This document shows, piece after piece, positions 1 through 8,071 of a DNA stretch of 58,204 nucleotides. The stretch spans positions 1-58,204 of the forward strand of contig DASSTR010000033.1 in the NCBI GenBank assembly GCA_035707825.1, read 5' to 3'. The number at the start of each line of letters is the position of its first letter. Position 1 is the first letter of the stretch. Source of the DNA: VRUE01 sp035707825. GTDB taxonomy: Bacteria; Actinomycetota; Thermoleophilia; Solirubrobacterales; 70-9. The position numbers and the translations under genes were made by a program. A model generated the notes under the pieces. It was not told the origin of the DNA, made no database searches, and saw only the letters and a program-made list of their open reading frames with translations.

Positions 1-301
1 AGCCGCTTGAATCGAAAACCCCGCTAGCGCGGGGATTTTTGTTGCCCATGTTCAGCCGCAGCGAATGCGGCGTGATCGCTCCGATCTCCTGATGGCCGGC
101 TTTTCGCAGCTCCTGGTTTGCCTGCCTGACCGCGGCAGCAAGGAAGCGGTTGCGGACGTTGGACGGGTTGTCCCGGCTCCCCCTTTCGGTTGAGAAGACG
201 AAATCGTCTGCGCTGTCGAATCGCGTCTGGGTTCGATACTCGGAAAGCAGCTCTTGAAGCGCTGGCGTCAGATTGATTCTCAGGCGGCCCGCTCGTGTCA
301 C
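1..301 (-). pseudogene. Tyrosine recombinase (phage integrase) fragment
   Basis: Read leftward from a GTG at 301, the frame gives a stretch that resembles the catalytic domain of tyrosine recombinases: TRAGRLRINLTPAL, then DFVFSTERGS, then a helix, then ITPHSLR, the HxxR box. A TGA lies about 40 bases upstream of the GTG in the same frame, so the N-terminal and core-binding domains are absent. The homology breaks straight after PHSLR near position 57, and the frame then runs through the terminator at 15-40 without the C-terminal tyrosine region. It is therefore truncated at both ends. The similarity is judged from motif memory only; the fragment would be non-functional. Confidence 0.5.
15..40 (+). 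terminator. Rho-independent terminator
   Basis: A GC-rich hairpin (CCCCGC, loop TAGC, GCGGGG, positions 19-34) is preceded by four A and followed by A then five T. This is a classic intrinsic terminator reading rightward. It probably ends a plus-strand gene or RNA lying just left of the window. Confidence 0.7.
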
Positions 302-355
302 CGCACGGCGGGTCGCTGCTTTCTGGGCCGAGTGTCAGCAGGCGGCCCACTTATG

Positions 356-384
356 TCGACACCGTGTGTATCAGCCGTTATACT
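356..384 (+). promoter_or_regulatory. Putative promoter of vapB (leaderless transcript)
   Basis: A TCGACA -35 box (356-361, one mismatch to TTGACA) is separated by 17 bases from TATACT (379-384, one mismatch to TATAAT). The expected transcription start, 6-8 bases downstream, falls at about 391-392, while the vapB ATG is at 393. The mRNA would be leaderless, which fits the lack of a Shine-Dalgarno sequence before that ATG. Confidence 0.55.
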
Positions 385-392
385 CGGCTCGT

Positions 393-608
393 ATGACTCA
401 AAAGATGGGTGCTAAGGGGCAGGTCGTTATCCCGAAGGAGCTGCGTGACCAGGCGGGCCTGGGTCCCGGTTCAGACGTCTCGTTCGAGTCAGTCGCCGAT
501 GGCATCATCGTACGGCGGGCTGATCGCCGCCGGTCTCTACGCGGAAGATTTGCGGGTAGCGGCATGGCTTCGCGATTGCTAGACGATCGCCGCAAAGAGC
601 CGCGGTAA
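393..608 (+). CDS. vapB: VapB-type antitoxin, AbrB/MazE fold
   Basis: A 71-residue protein whose first 45 residues match the AbrB/SpoVT swapped-hairpin DNA-binding fold, with the signature KGQVVIPKELRDQAGL followed by GSDVSFE. The basic tail would wrap and neutralise the toxin. The ATG at 393 is preferred over an upstream in-frame GTG at 273 because the domain begins there and a promoter ends just before it. The gene stops 3 bases before vapC, the usual antitoxin-first order. In this family the antitoxin, alone or with its toxin, represses its own promoter. The assignment to type II toxin-antitoxin systems is firm; the subfamily is inferred from the partner. Confidence 0.85.
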   Translation: MTQKMGAKGQVVIPKELRDQAGLGPGSDVSFESVADGIIVRRADRRRSLRGRFAGSGMASRLLDDRRKEPR

Positions 609-611
609 TCG

Positions 612-1001
612 ATGTCTTGCTGCCTCGATTCCTGGGCTGTCCTGTCCTGGCTAGACGGGGACGAGCCGGCGGCCCAGGCAGTAGATGAGGTGCTGGCACG
701 AGAACGTCCAGCAATGAGCTGGATCAACTTGGTCGAGGTGCACTACCGCACCGCGCGGGACCACGGAAAGGCAGAGGCCGACCGGGTTTTGGACGAGCTC
801 CGGCCGCAGATCAATGAGCATCTGCCGGGAGTGGCAGCAATGCGCGCAGCTGCCGAGCTGAAGGCGCAGCATCCCATGGCGCTTGCCGATTGCTTCGCAG
901 TCGCTCTGGCTGCAGCCCAGGGCGCTGCCCTGCTGACCGGCGATCCAGAGATTCTCGATGCGGGAGAACAGCTTCCTTGTGATTTGAAGGATCTGCGCTA
1001 G
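612..1001 (+). CDS. vapC: VapC-type PIN-domain ribonuclease toxin
   Basis: A 129-residue PIN domain of normal VapC length. The acidic residues that bind Mg/Mn in this family are visible: Asp6 in CLDSW, Glu42 in NLVEV, Asp93 in LADCFAVALA and Asp111 in LLTGDPEI. VapC toxins cleave specific tRNAs or rRNA when the antitoxin is degraded. The gene begins 3 bases after the vapB stop, so the two are co-transcribed and probably translationally coupled. The N terminus (MSCCLDSW) leaves no room for a later start. The active site looks intact, so the module is likely functional. The RNA target cannot be told from sequence. Confidence 0.88.
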   Translation: MSCCLDSWAVLSWLDGDEPAAQAVDEVLARERPAMSWINLVEVHYRTARDHGKAEADRVLDELRPQINEHLPGVAAMRAAAELKAQHPMALADCFAVALAAAQGAALLTGDPEILDAGEQLPCDLKDLR

Positions 1002-1240
1002 CGAAACTGAGTCCATACCCAACAGGTCTCGTCGCGTGGAGGATGGAAGGGGAGATCCCTCAATCCATAGGCGTTTCGCGTCCGTCGTTATGGCTGATCA
1101 GCATGCGCGCTGCTCAGGCGAAGGGCTATGAGGTTCGGATGGGCACGGACATGGAAGGAATCAAGGCGGGCGATGGCTGGTTTGCCATCGATCATGGCCC
1201 CCGCAATCGCGAGGACGCGGAAGCGGAGATCAACCAGAAG

Positions 1241-2908
1241 CTAGCGCCAGAGGTCGCGGCGCAGAATCGCGTTGCCGCGCTCGAGCTGCTCGATGGTGGC
1301 GCTGGGCACCGAGCGCACACCGGTGTCGCGATTGATGCGGGCCTGGACCTCCCGGTGCGACTTGCTGGTCCGGCGGGCGACTTTGGCGACCAGGCTCCGC
1401 CGCTCCCCGCGCAACCGCTCTCGCATCTCATAGGCCGACTCCCGCTCGGGTTCGAGGTCCTCCGATGCGGGCTTGGGCTTGGCCCGGGCACCCACCTGCT
1501 TCACAGGCTCGGGGTCGTCGGTCGGAAAGAGCTGAAGCGTGGTCTCGCTCATGATCGCTTCGTCCAGCTCGGCGTCGCCCGAGCTGAGTGCGGCAAAGCC
1601 TTCGCCGGGATCGGGTCGCCCCTGAAAATCGTCCATCTCTTCGACCTCTTCCTCCTCGCCGGTCGGGGAGAGGTCGAGCGCGTGACGGCGCTCGAGCTCG
1701 ATCTCGTGGGCGAGCGCCTTCAGCCGCGAGTCGGCCGGCATCAGGAGGTAGCTCATCTGGCGGCGCGGCCGCGGAGTAGCCCGGATGAAGCGACCGACCA
1801 CCTGGCGGAAGAAGAGCTCGGTCCGGGCCGCCGTCGCATAGACGCCGACCCGCAGACGGGGGATGTCGACACCCTCGGAGACCATCAGGACCGAGACCAG
1901 CCAGCGCCGGTTGGAGGAGGCGAACTCGGCGATGCGGCGGCTGGCGCCGGGCTCGTCGCTCATCACCAGCTCGGGCTGCTCTCCGGAGATCGAGCCCAGG
2001 CGCGTTGCAATCGCTCGGGCGTGGTCCTGATCGGAGGCAATGACCAAGCCGCCCGCATCGGGATGCCCGTCGGCCCGTACCTCGCTCAGCTTGGCGTCGC
2101 CGTCGCGCAGCACCTCTCCCATCCACTCACCCTCCGGGCTGAGCGCCGTTCGCAGGCGCCGCGCCGCCTCCGCCGCCGGCAGGACGAGGTCGAAGTCGGC
2201 GCTGCGCAGCCGACCGTCCGAAACCCATTCCATCTCGCCGTCATAGGGCAGGAAGGTGATCGGGCGGCAGACCCGGTCGACCAGGGCCTGGGAGTAGCCG
2301 TAGGAGTAGTCGGCTCGGCTGAGGCCGTCGTCGTCGTAGGTAACCCAGGGAATGGCGGAATTGTCGGATCGGAAGGGCGTGCCCGAGAGCAGCAGCCGGA
2401 AGGCGGCGCCGTCGAAGGCCTTGCGGGTCTGCAGTCCCCAGGCGGCCTGATCGCCCATGTGCTGGGGCTCGTCGGCGATCAGCAGGGTTGGCCGGCGATC
2501 GGCGGCCGCTTTGTGGGTATCCGGCCCAGCCGCGATCGTCTGGTAGGTGACGGCGACGCCGTGGAAGTCCGCGGACTCCGGCCCCTCCGAGTTTGGCCTG
2601 TTGGGCTCGAGGTCGATGCCGTAGCGGGCGGCATCGGCGGCCCACTGACGGCAGATGTGGGTGGTCGGGCCGACCACGACGACGCGCGAGACGAACTTCG
2701 CTCTCAGCATGCGGTGGGCGATGTGCAGGCCGAAGGTGGTCTTGCCGGCGGCCGGCGTGGCGGAGGCTAAGAAGCTTGTGGCGGAGTGCGCCCGCACGGC
2801 TGCGGTCGCCTCCTCCTGCCAAGAGCGGAGAGGCCGGGCGTCGGGCCAGGTGGGAAGCGTTCCAGTGCGCCCCCTGGCGTCGGTCTGCTCCTGAGAGGCG
2901 TCGTACAA
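1241..2908 (-). CDS. DEAD/DEAH-box SF2 helicase (COG1061-like)
   Basis: A 555-residue superfamily 2 helicase. Visible motifs are a Walker A variant TPAAGKTT (51-58), DEPQH as the DExH box (146-150), SGTP as motif III (175-178), and QVVGRFIR as motif VI (369-376). The C-terminal third (from about 400) is acidic then basic and coiled-coil-prone, ending in a putative helix-turn-helix. Start is a TTG at 2908; no ATG or GTG lies just upstream in the frame. Long open frames on the other strand here are GC-driven shadows. The family acts on DNA or RNA duplexes and is often found near mobile or defence loci, but nothing here fixes its substrate. Confidence 0.85.
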   Translation of the reverse strand: MYDASQEQTDARGRTGTLPTWPDARPLRSWQEEATAAVRAHSATSFLASATPAAGKTTFGLHIAHRMLRAKFVSRVVVVGPTTHICRQWAADAARYGIDLEPNRPNSEGPESADFHGVAVTYQTIAAGPDTHKAAADRRPTLLIADEPQHMGDQAAWGLQTRKAFDGAAFRLLLSGTPFRSDNSAIPWVTYDDDGLSRADYSYGYSQALVDRVCRPITFLPYDGEMEWVSDGRLRSADFDLVLPAAEAARRLRTALSPEGEWMGEVLRDGDAKLSEVRADGHPDAGGLVIASDQDHARAIATRLGSISGEQPELVMSDEPGASRRIAEFASSNRRWLVSVLMVSEGVDIPRLRVGVYATAARTELFFRQVVGRFIRATPRPRRQMSYLLMPADSRLKALAHEIELERRHALDLSPTGEEEEVEEMDDFQGRPDPGEGFAALSSGDAELDEAIMSETTLQLFPTDDPEPVKQVGARAKPKPASEDLEPERESAYEMRERLRGERRSLVAKVARRTSKSHREVQARINRDTGVRSVPSATIEQLERGNAILRRDLWR

Positions 2909-3083
2909 GGGCGCGGAACAATAGGTTCGCCGGCGGTCGGAGGACTGCCGGCATGACGGGCCTGTTTTGCGACGTCATCCCGCGCCGCCCGCTCGTTTCG
3001 ATTGATTATCCGGTCCAGCAACGGGTAGCCGGACCTTTCCCGGAAGTAGCGGCCTTTGCGGCTGCTGGAGGAGGAAAGTCATC

Positions 3084-3491
3084 GTGGCGCAGACGAAAGC
3101 CAAACCGAAATCGAAATCGAGCACTCGACGATCCGGTAAAGCGAAAGCGAACCCGAAAACGAATGGCAAAGCCAAGGCAAATGGAGCCAATGGCATCGCC
3201 GATTCGGTGATGCGGGGCGCAAAAGGCGCCAAGGTCCCCCTGATCGCTTCGAGGGCGGCTATCGCCGGCGTGGCGGGCGCAATCGCCGCCAGCCGCTCTG
3301 GCAAGCGTCACAAGGTCTTGGGAGTTTCCATGCCCAAGACGAATGGGATCAAGCCGGACGCGAAGAAGATCAGCAATGCAGTCGTCGATGCAGCAGAGCG
3401 CGCCGACCGCTTCGGCCAGGGCGTCAGCCGGGTGGCGAGCTCGGTTCGCGACGCCGGCGAAACGGCCAACAAGGTGGCGAAGAAGGTCTAG
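3084..3491 (+). CDS. Small Lys/Ala-rich basic protein, histone H1-like tail
   Basis: A 135-residue protein with a GTG start 7 bases after a strong GGAGGAGG ribosome site. Residues 1-35 are almost only Lys, Ala, Ser, Asn and Thr, like the basic tails of histone H1-like or Lsr2-neighbour nucleoid proteins. Residues 45-70 form an Ala/Gly-rich hydrophobic stretch (IASRAAIAGVAGAIAA), and the C-terminal half is an amphipathic helix of apolipoprotein-like character ending in NKVAKKV. It could coat DNA or associate with membrane. I do not recognise a named family, and no function is assigned beyond the composition. Confidence 0.65.
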   Translation: MAQTKAKPKSKSSTRRSGKAKANPKTNGKAKANGANGIADSVMRGAKGAKVPLIASRAAIAGVAGAIAASRSGKRHKVLGVSMPKTNGIKPDAKKISNAVVDAAERADRFGQGVSRVASSVRDAGETANKVAKKV

Positions 3492-3527
3492 CGGCGCCTT
3501 TGCCGAGCCCGGAGGGGCATCGACTGC

Positions 3528-4421
3528 TCAGGGCTCGGCTCGCGGCTCGAGTTGGATCTCACGCTCGGCTCCGGGCTGTCCCTCCTCGATCTCTGCGCCC
3601 CGCTCCAGCTCCGCGTTCAGCTCATGCCCGAAGAGGATGGCCAGGTTGCTGATCCAGAGCCAGACCAGCAGTGCGATCAGGCCCCCCAGGGTGCCGTAGA
3701 CCTTGTCGTAGGAGCCGAAGTTGGCGACATAGGCGGCAAAGACCGCTGAGGCGACGGCCCAGGCGACGATCGCCACCAGGCTGCCCGGCGTGACCCAGCG
3801 AAAGCCGCGGATCCTCGCGTTGGGGGATGCGTAGTAGAGGACGCCGACCATCAGCACGAAGATCGCCGCCATCGCCGGCCACTTGGCGACGTTCCAGATC
3901 GCCACCGCCGTGGGGCCGATCCCCAGGGGCCCGGCGACCGCATCGACGACTGGCCCGGTGAGGACGAGCCCGACGACCAGGAGCACGCCCAGCAGCACCA
4001 TGGTCAGGGTGATCGCGATCTGCAATGGCCGCAGCTTCCAGAATGGCCTCCCCTCGCGGGTCTCGTAGATGACGTTGGAAGCGCGGATGAAGGCGCCGAC
4101 GTAACCCGAGGCGGACCACAGCGCCACAGCCAGACCGAGGACGAAGGCGGTGCCGGCGGTCCCCTGGCTGGAAGCGATCGATTCGATCGGGCCGGCGAAG
4201 GTCTGGGCGGCCGACTCCGGTCCGATCGCGGTGACGATTTCGGTGATCGTTTCGGTTGCGCCCTTGGCGTCCCCGATCAGGCCGACGATCGAGACAAGGG
4301 CGATCAGGCCCGGGAAAAGCGAGAGCAGGCCGTAGTAGGTGAGCGCCGCCGCCCAGTCGGTGAGGTTGTCCTCCCTGAACTCGGCCACCGCCCTCTTCAG
4401 CGCCGGCCCGAGCCGCGGCAT
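3528..4421 (-). CDS. YihY/BrkB-family inner membrane protein
   Basis: A 297-residue protein of the YihY/virulence factor BrkB family (once called ribonuclease BN). Near the N terminus it carries the family signature DNLTDWAAALTYYGLLSLFPGLIALVS split across residues 18-45, then five or more further hydrophobic segments, with WxxSNLAILFGHELNAELE near the C terminus. The length matches the family. The molecular function of the family is unsettled; transport or envelope roles have been suggested. Its ATG lies 3 bases after the stop of the MFS gene upstream (4425), so the two are surely co-transcribed. Confidence 0.88.
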   Translation of the reverse strand: MPRLGPALKRAVAEFREDNLTDWAAALTYYGLLSLFPGLIALVSIVGLIGDAKGATETITEIVTAIGPESAAQTFAGPIESIASSQGTAGTAFVLGLAVALWSASGYVGAFIRASNVIYETREGRPFWKLRPLQIAITLTMVLLGVLLVVGLVLTGPVVDAVAGPLGIGPTAVAIWNVAKWPAMAAIFVLMVGVLYYASPNARIRGFRWVTPGSLVAIVAWAVASAVFAAYVANFGSYDKVYGTLGGLIALLVWLWISNLAILFGHELNAELERGAEIEEGQPGAEREIQLEPRAEP

Positions 4422-4424
4422 GGC

Positions 4425-6305
4425 TCAGCGCCGGGCCGATTCTGAGGGGCTCGGACTGTCGCCGGGCTCGGCCGGGGCGTACTCGCCTCCCGGCAGCCTC
4501 CTCACCGCGCCCTCGGCGACGGCTTCGCGGAGGGCGGAGCGGAACCTGCCCGGGCCCCAGTAGCGGCCGCCGACCCGGCGGGCCAGCTCGCGGCGGCTGG
4601 CGCTGCCGTGGTCCTCGAGCGCGCGGCCGATGATCTCGATCTCGCGGTCGAGCTGGGCGCCGTCGTCATCGCGCACCAGAGAGGAGGCGAGCCCGCGCGA
4701 GGAGCCCAGGCGGCCTGGGCCCGGCCGGTAGCGGCGGCGACCGGCGCGTTCCCGCAGGTCCCGCGCCTCGGTGCGGCGCCGGATCCGCTCGGTCCTCAGC
4801 GCCTCCTCGTCCCGCGTGGTGCTGGCGGGCTCTGCGTCTTCGTCGGCCGGCTCCGACGCCCCCTCCGCGGTCAGCGGTTCGGCGATCTCCTCCAGCTGGC
4901 GCTGCTCGGCCTTGACCCCGAAGGCGAGCTCGGCGATGCCGCCGATCGCCATCACCACCGCGCCGACGAAGAAGCCGATCGCGACCGCGTTCAGTTCGCC
5001 GGTGTTGATCAGATGACCGAAGAGGAGGGGGCCGGCGATTCCTCCGGCGGCGGTCCCGACCGCGTAGAAGAAGGCGATCGAGAGCGCCCTCGTCTCCATC
5101 GGGAAGATCTCCGAGACGGTCAGGTAGGCGGAGCTGGCTCCGGCGGAGGCGAGGAAGAAGATCGCCAGTACGAACGCCATGAAGGACCAGGTGGTGAGGC
5201 TGTTGCCGAGCAGGAAGAAGCCGAGCACCGCCGTCAGCGCCGCCGAGCCGAGATAGGTGAAGGAGACCATCGGTTTGCGGCCCACGGTGTCGAACAGCCG
5301 CCCGAGGGTGAGCGGGCCGAGGAAGTTGGAGGCGGCGAAGAGGGCGATGTAGAGGGGGACCTGGCCGGAGCCGACTTCGAAGAATTCCCCTAGCAGGGTG
5401 CCGAGGTCGAAGGTGACGGCGTTGTAGAGAAACGCCTGGCCGACGAAGAGCGAGAGGCCGAGGACGGTGCGCCGCGGATATTTGGAGAACGCGGTGCGGG
5501 CGATCTCGCGGAATGAGATCCGCTCCCTTGGTTCGACCGTGAGGACATCGTCGGGCTCGGAGAGCTCTTCGCCTGTGCCCTCGCGGACTTCGCCCTCGAT
5601 CTGCTCGACGATCCGCTCGGCCTCCGCCTCCTGCCCGTGGATGAAGAGCCAGCGCGGGCTCTCGGGGACGTTGCGGCGGACCAGCAGGATGCCGACGCCG
5701 AGCAGGGCGCCGATCCCGAACGCGAGGCGCCAGCCGAAGTCGGCGGCGAAGAGAGCGGTGTCGAGGAGGACGACCGCGGCGAGGGCGCCGCCCGCGGCGC
5801 CGACCCAGTAGCTGCCGTTGATGATCAGATCGACGCGGCCGCGCACGCGGGCTGGGATCAACTCGTCGATCGCCGAGTTGATCGCCGCGTACTCGCCCCC
5901 GATGCCGGCGCCGGTGAAGAACCGGGCGGCGTAGAAGTACCAGGCGGCGAAGGAGAAGGCCGTGGCCACGGTTGCCGCGATGTAGACGCCGAGGGTGAGC
6001 AGGAAGAGCTTCTTGCGGCCGAAGCGGTCGGTGAGCTGGCCGAAGAAGAGGGCGCCGAGGCAGGCGCCGCCGACGTAGAAGGCGGCCGCGGTGCCGATCT
6101 GACTCGCGTCGAGCGAGATGCCGCTGCCGTGTTCGGTGAGCCGAGCGCCGATCGATCCGACGATCGTCACCTCGAGCCCGTCGAGGATCCAGACGGTTCC
6201 GAGGCCGATCACCACCATCCAGTGAAAGCGCGACCATGGCAGCCGGTCGAGCCGAGACGGGATGCGCGTTTCGATCGTCCCGGCGTCTGATCCGCTACCT
6301 GCCAT
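4425..6305 (-). CDS. MFS transporter, sugar/metabolite:H+ symporter type, with C-terminal soluble extension
   Basis: A 626-residue major facilitator. Residues 20-465 hold twelve hydrophobic segments with family motifs such as GQLTDRFGRKKLF (loop 2-3), PESPRWLFIHGQ (after helix 6) and GRLFDTVGRKP (loop 8-9), which are typical of the sugar/metabolite porter and aromatic acid:H+ symporter groups. From about residue 485 a charged segment leads into a globular tail: EIEIIGRALEDHG, SRRELARRVGG, then FRSALREAVAEGAVRRL. That pattern (helix, helix-turn-helix, wing-like end) resembles a small winged-helix module. The ATG at 6305 gives a normal MFS N terminus. The substrate is unknown. It forms an operon with the BrkB-like gene. 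Confidence 0.85.
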   Translation of the reverse strand: MAGSGSDAGTIETRIPSRLDRLPWSRFHWMVVIGLGTVWILDGLEVTIVGSIGARLTEHGSGISLDASQIGTAAAFYVGGACLGALFFGQLTDRFGRKKLFLLTLGVYIAATVATAFSFAAWYFYAARFFTGAGIGGEYAAINSAIDELIPARVRGRVDLIINGSYWVGAAGGALAAVVLLDTALFAADFGWRLAFGIGALLGVGILLVRRNVPESPRWLFIHGQEAEAERIVEQIEGEVREGTGEELSEPDDVLTVEPRERISFREIARTAFSKYPRRTVLGLSLFVGQAFLYNAVTFDLGTLLGEFFEVGSGQVPLYIALFAASNFLGPLTLGRLFDTVGRKPMVSFTYLGSAALTAVLGFFLLGNSLTTWSFMAFVLAIFFLASAGASSAYLTVSEIFPMETRALSIAFFYAVGTAAGGIAGPLLFGHLINTGELNAVAIGFFVGAVVMAIGGIAELAFGVKAEQRQLEEIAEPLTAEGASEPADEDAEPASTTRDEEALRTERIRRRTEARDLRERAGRRRYRPGPGRLGSSRGLASSLVRDDDGAQLDREIEIIGRALEDHGSASRRELARRVGGRYWGPGRFRSALREAVAEGAVRRLPGGEYAPAEPGDSPSPSESARR

Positions 6306-6415
6306 GGCGGCGATCTACCCTCGCCTTGGAGGGGTGAAACGCCTGCAGGGGGCGCTCCTACCCCCGCGCGCCGATGCGATGCTTAGGCCGGTGGCCAGCG
6401 GGTAGGAGGGACGAC

Positions 6416-6550
6416 ATGGTCGGCTGGATCATCGGCATCGTCATCGTCGTCGCGATCGTGCTCGTCCTGCTGAAGGTCGCGGTCGCCGGCGGGATTCTCG
6501 GTCTGATCGCGCTGATCCTCTTGATCCTTCTCCTCCTGGGACGCATCTAA
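6416..6550 (+). CDS. Small hydrophobic membrane peptide (44 aa)
   Basis: An ATG at 6416, 5 bases after a GGTAGGAGGG ribosome site (6401-6410), opens a 44-residue peptide ending at a TAA at 6548-6550. Nearly every residue is Ile, Val, Leu, Gly or Ala, with single charged residues only in the middle (Lys21) and at the end (Arg43). It reads as two short membrane spans with a Gly-Gly turn. It resembles the lmo0937/DUF5670 and DUF3309 classes of stress-associated mini-membrane proteins, though identity is not certain. It lies 45 bases upstream of the next gene and may share its transcript. Confidence 0.65.
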   Translation: MVGWIIGIVIVVAIVLVLLKVAVAGGILGLIALILLILLLLGRI

Positions 6551-6595
6551 CTCCGCACTGGACGATGCTCGATCCTCCGGGAGCGAGGTGGGAAC

Positions 6596-7123
6596 GTGAA
6601 GAAGAGTCCTGATTCCTCCCTTGACCGCGCGGTCGATCTCGAACTGCGGGGGCGTGGAACCCATACGCACCTTCGCCGGCTCGGCCTCGGGGTGCTGGCC
6701 CTGATTGCGGTCGCGGCGCTCTGCGGCGTCTTCGGGCAGGAGTCGACCACCACAGTCGCCTCGGGGCAGAAGGCGACACTGAGCGTCGAGGCGCCCGCCG
6801 AGCTCCGTGGCGGGCTGCTCTTCCAGGCCCGTTTCGAAGTCCATGCCCGGATGCCGCTTGCCCATCCCAAGCTCGTCCTCTCCCCGGGATGGTTCGAGTC
6901 GATGACCCTCAACTCCATGGTCCCCGAACCGGAATCAGAAGAGTCGAATCCGGCCGGTGTCGCGCTGAGCTTCGAGCCGCTGCCCGCCGGGCAGACTCGG
7001 GTCATCCGGACTGAGTGGCAGGTCAACCCGACGAACGTGGCGAGGCGCAGCGAGGACGTCTCCCTCTTCGACGGCCCGACCCGCATCGCCTCGACGGAGC
7101 GGACCGTAACGGTCTTTCCCTGA
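6596..7123 (+). CDS. Membrane-anchored extracytoplasmic protein, unknown function
   Basis: A 175-residue protein with a GTG start. Residues 27-46 (LRRLGLGVLALIAVAALCGVFG) form an N-terminal signal anchor. The remainder (50-175) is predicted beta-rich: ASGQKATLSVEAPAEL, HPKLVLSPGWFESMTLNSM, ALSFEPLPAGQ. It ends with a TVTVFP strand, like an Ig-like or transglutaminase-neighbour domain exposed outside the cell. It ends 2 bases before the DUF421 gene, so the pair forms an operon. Many actinobacteria keep a similar conserved hypothetical next to YetF-like proteins. No specific function can be claimed. Confidence 0.7.
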   Translation: MKKSPDSSLDRAVDLELRGRGTHTHLRRLGLGVLALIAVAALCGVFGQESTTTVASGQKATLSVEAPAELRGGLLFQARFEVHARMPLAHPKLVLSPGWFESMTLNSMVPEPESEESNPAGVALSFEPLPAGQTRVIRTEWQVNPTNVARRSEDVSLFDGPTRIASTERTVTVFP

Positions 7124-7125
7124 TC

Positions 7126-7599
7126 ATGGACCTCGCGATTCGCAGCTTCGTCGCCTTCCTCCTGGTCTTCGCGGTCACCCGCGTGGTGGGCCGGCGTGAG
7201 CTCTCCTCGCTGGAGCCCTTCGACCTGATCATGCTGGTCGTGATCGGCGATCTGGTCCAGCAGGGCGTCACCCAGAGCGATTACTCGATCACCGGGATGT
7301 TCATCGTCCTCTCCGTGGTGGCGCTGATGACGGCTCTCTTCGCCTACCTGAACTTCCGCTTCCCAAAGCTGCGGCCCTTCATGGAGGGCCGCCCGGTCGT
7401 CCTGATCGACAACGGCTCGGTGATCGAGCGCAACCTGCGGCGCGAGCGCCTCACCGTCGCCGAGGTGGAAGCGGAGGCTCGACTGCAGCAGATCGCGTCG
7501 CTCACGCAGGTCCGCTGGGCGGTGCTGGAGCGCAACGGCAAGATCAGCTTCGTCCCCGACGGGGAAGGCGTGCCGAGCATTTTCTCGGGGGAGGACTAG
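7126..7599 (+). CDS. DUF421 (YetF-like) membrane protein
   Basis: A 157-residue DUF421/YetF protein. Three hydrophobic segments occupy residues 1-80, with the recognisable VTRVVGRRELSSLEPFDLI and VIGDLVQQGVTQ motifs. The cytoplasmic domain follows with FMEGRPVVLIDNGSV, LRRERLTVAEVEAEARLQ and VRWAVLERNGKISF. This order is diagnostic for the family; Bacillus members sit in spore or stress regulons and their biochemical role is unknown. The ATG at 7126 is chosen because the family begins with this helix; an open extension back to 7015 is out-of-gene sequence. It lies 2 bases downstream of the extracytoplasmic protein. Confidence 0.88.
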   Translation: MDLAIRSFVAFLLVFAVTRVVGRRELSSLEPFDLIMLVVIGDLVQQGVTQSDYSITGMFIVLSVVALMTALFAYLNFRFPKLRPFMEGRPVVLIDNGSVIERNLRRERLTVAEVEAEARLQQIASLTQVRWAVLERNGKISFVPDGEGVPSIFSGED

Positions 7600-7676
7600 C
7601 CGCCGCGAGATTCAGCCGGCTCTTCCGGCGGCGCCCGAAGAAGATCGTCGCCACCCAGGCGAAGCGGCCGGGGTCG

Positions 7677-8069
7677 CTACCCCGACCCCATGCCCGGCAG
7701 CGGCAGCTGGTCCAGCTCGCGCAGATGGGCGGAGGAGAGGGCGCGAATTCGCTCCTCGCCGGTCGCGGTGAGGCGCAGGTGAATGACGCGATGATCATCG
7801 GGGTCGCGCCGCCGCTCGACCAGGTTCGCCTTCTCGGCGCGGTCGACGAGGCCGACGGCGCTGTGATGGCGCAGCGCCAGGTAGCCGGCCACCTCGCCGA
7901 CGCTCGGCCCCGCCTCGCCGGGATGCCCCTTGATCGCGAGCAGGAGCTGGTGCTGGGCGGGAGTGAGCCCCGCCTCCCGCGCCTGCTGCTCGCTCCAGCT
8001 GAGGAAGCGTCGCAGCGCGGTGCGGAAGTGCAGCAGCCTCGCGTAGTCCTCGGCGCTCGGCTCTGGCAT
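7677..8069 (-). CDS. MarR-family transcriptional regulator
   Basis: A 130-residue winged-helix regulator. Residues 33-95 form the helix-turn-helix and wing: LTPAQHQLLLAIKG, SVGEVAGYLALRHHSAVGLVDR, then VERRRDPDDHRVIHLRLT, where DDHR is the family's wing signature. Flanking N- and C-terminal helices would form the dimer interface. The ATG at 8069 lies 2 bases after the CLC stop at 8072, making it the last gene of the leftward train. MarR proteins usually sense small phenolic or anionic ligands and repress nearby genes, so the CLC or the enzymes upstream are candidate targets. Confidence 0.9.
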   Translation of the reverse strand: MPEPSAEDYARLLHFRTALRRFLSWSEQQAREAGLTPAQHQLLLAIKGHPGEAGPSVGEVAGYLALRHHSAVGLVDRAEKANLVERRRDPDDHRVIHLRLTATGEERIRALSSAHLRELDQLPLPGMGSG

Positions 8070-8071
8070 CG

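Noticed and set aside
1002..1240. Possible small gene between vapC and the helicase
   Set aside because: The plus-strand frame from 1043 has no ribosome site or family match here and simply runs on into the helicase antisense.
1043..2770. A 575-residue plus-strand open frame
   Set aside because: It is antisense to the SF2 helicase and has no domain; GC-rich codon bias keeps the opposite frame open.
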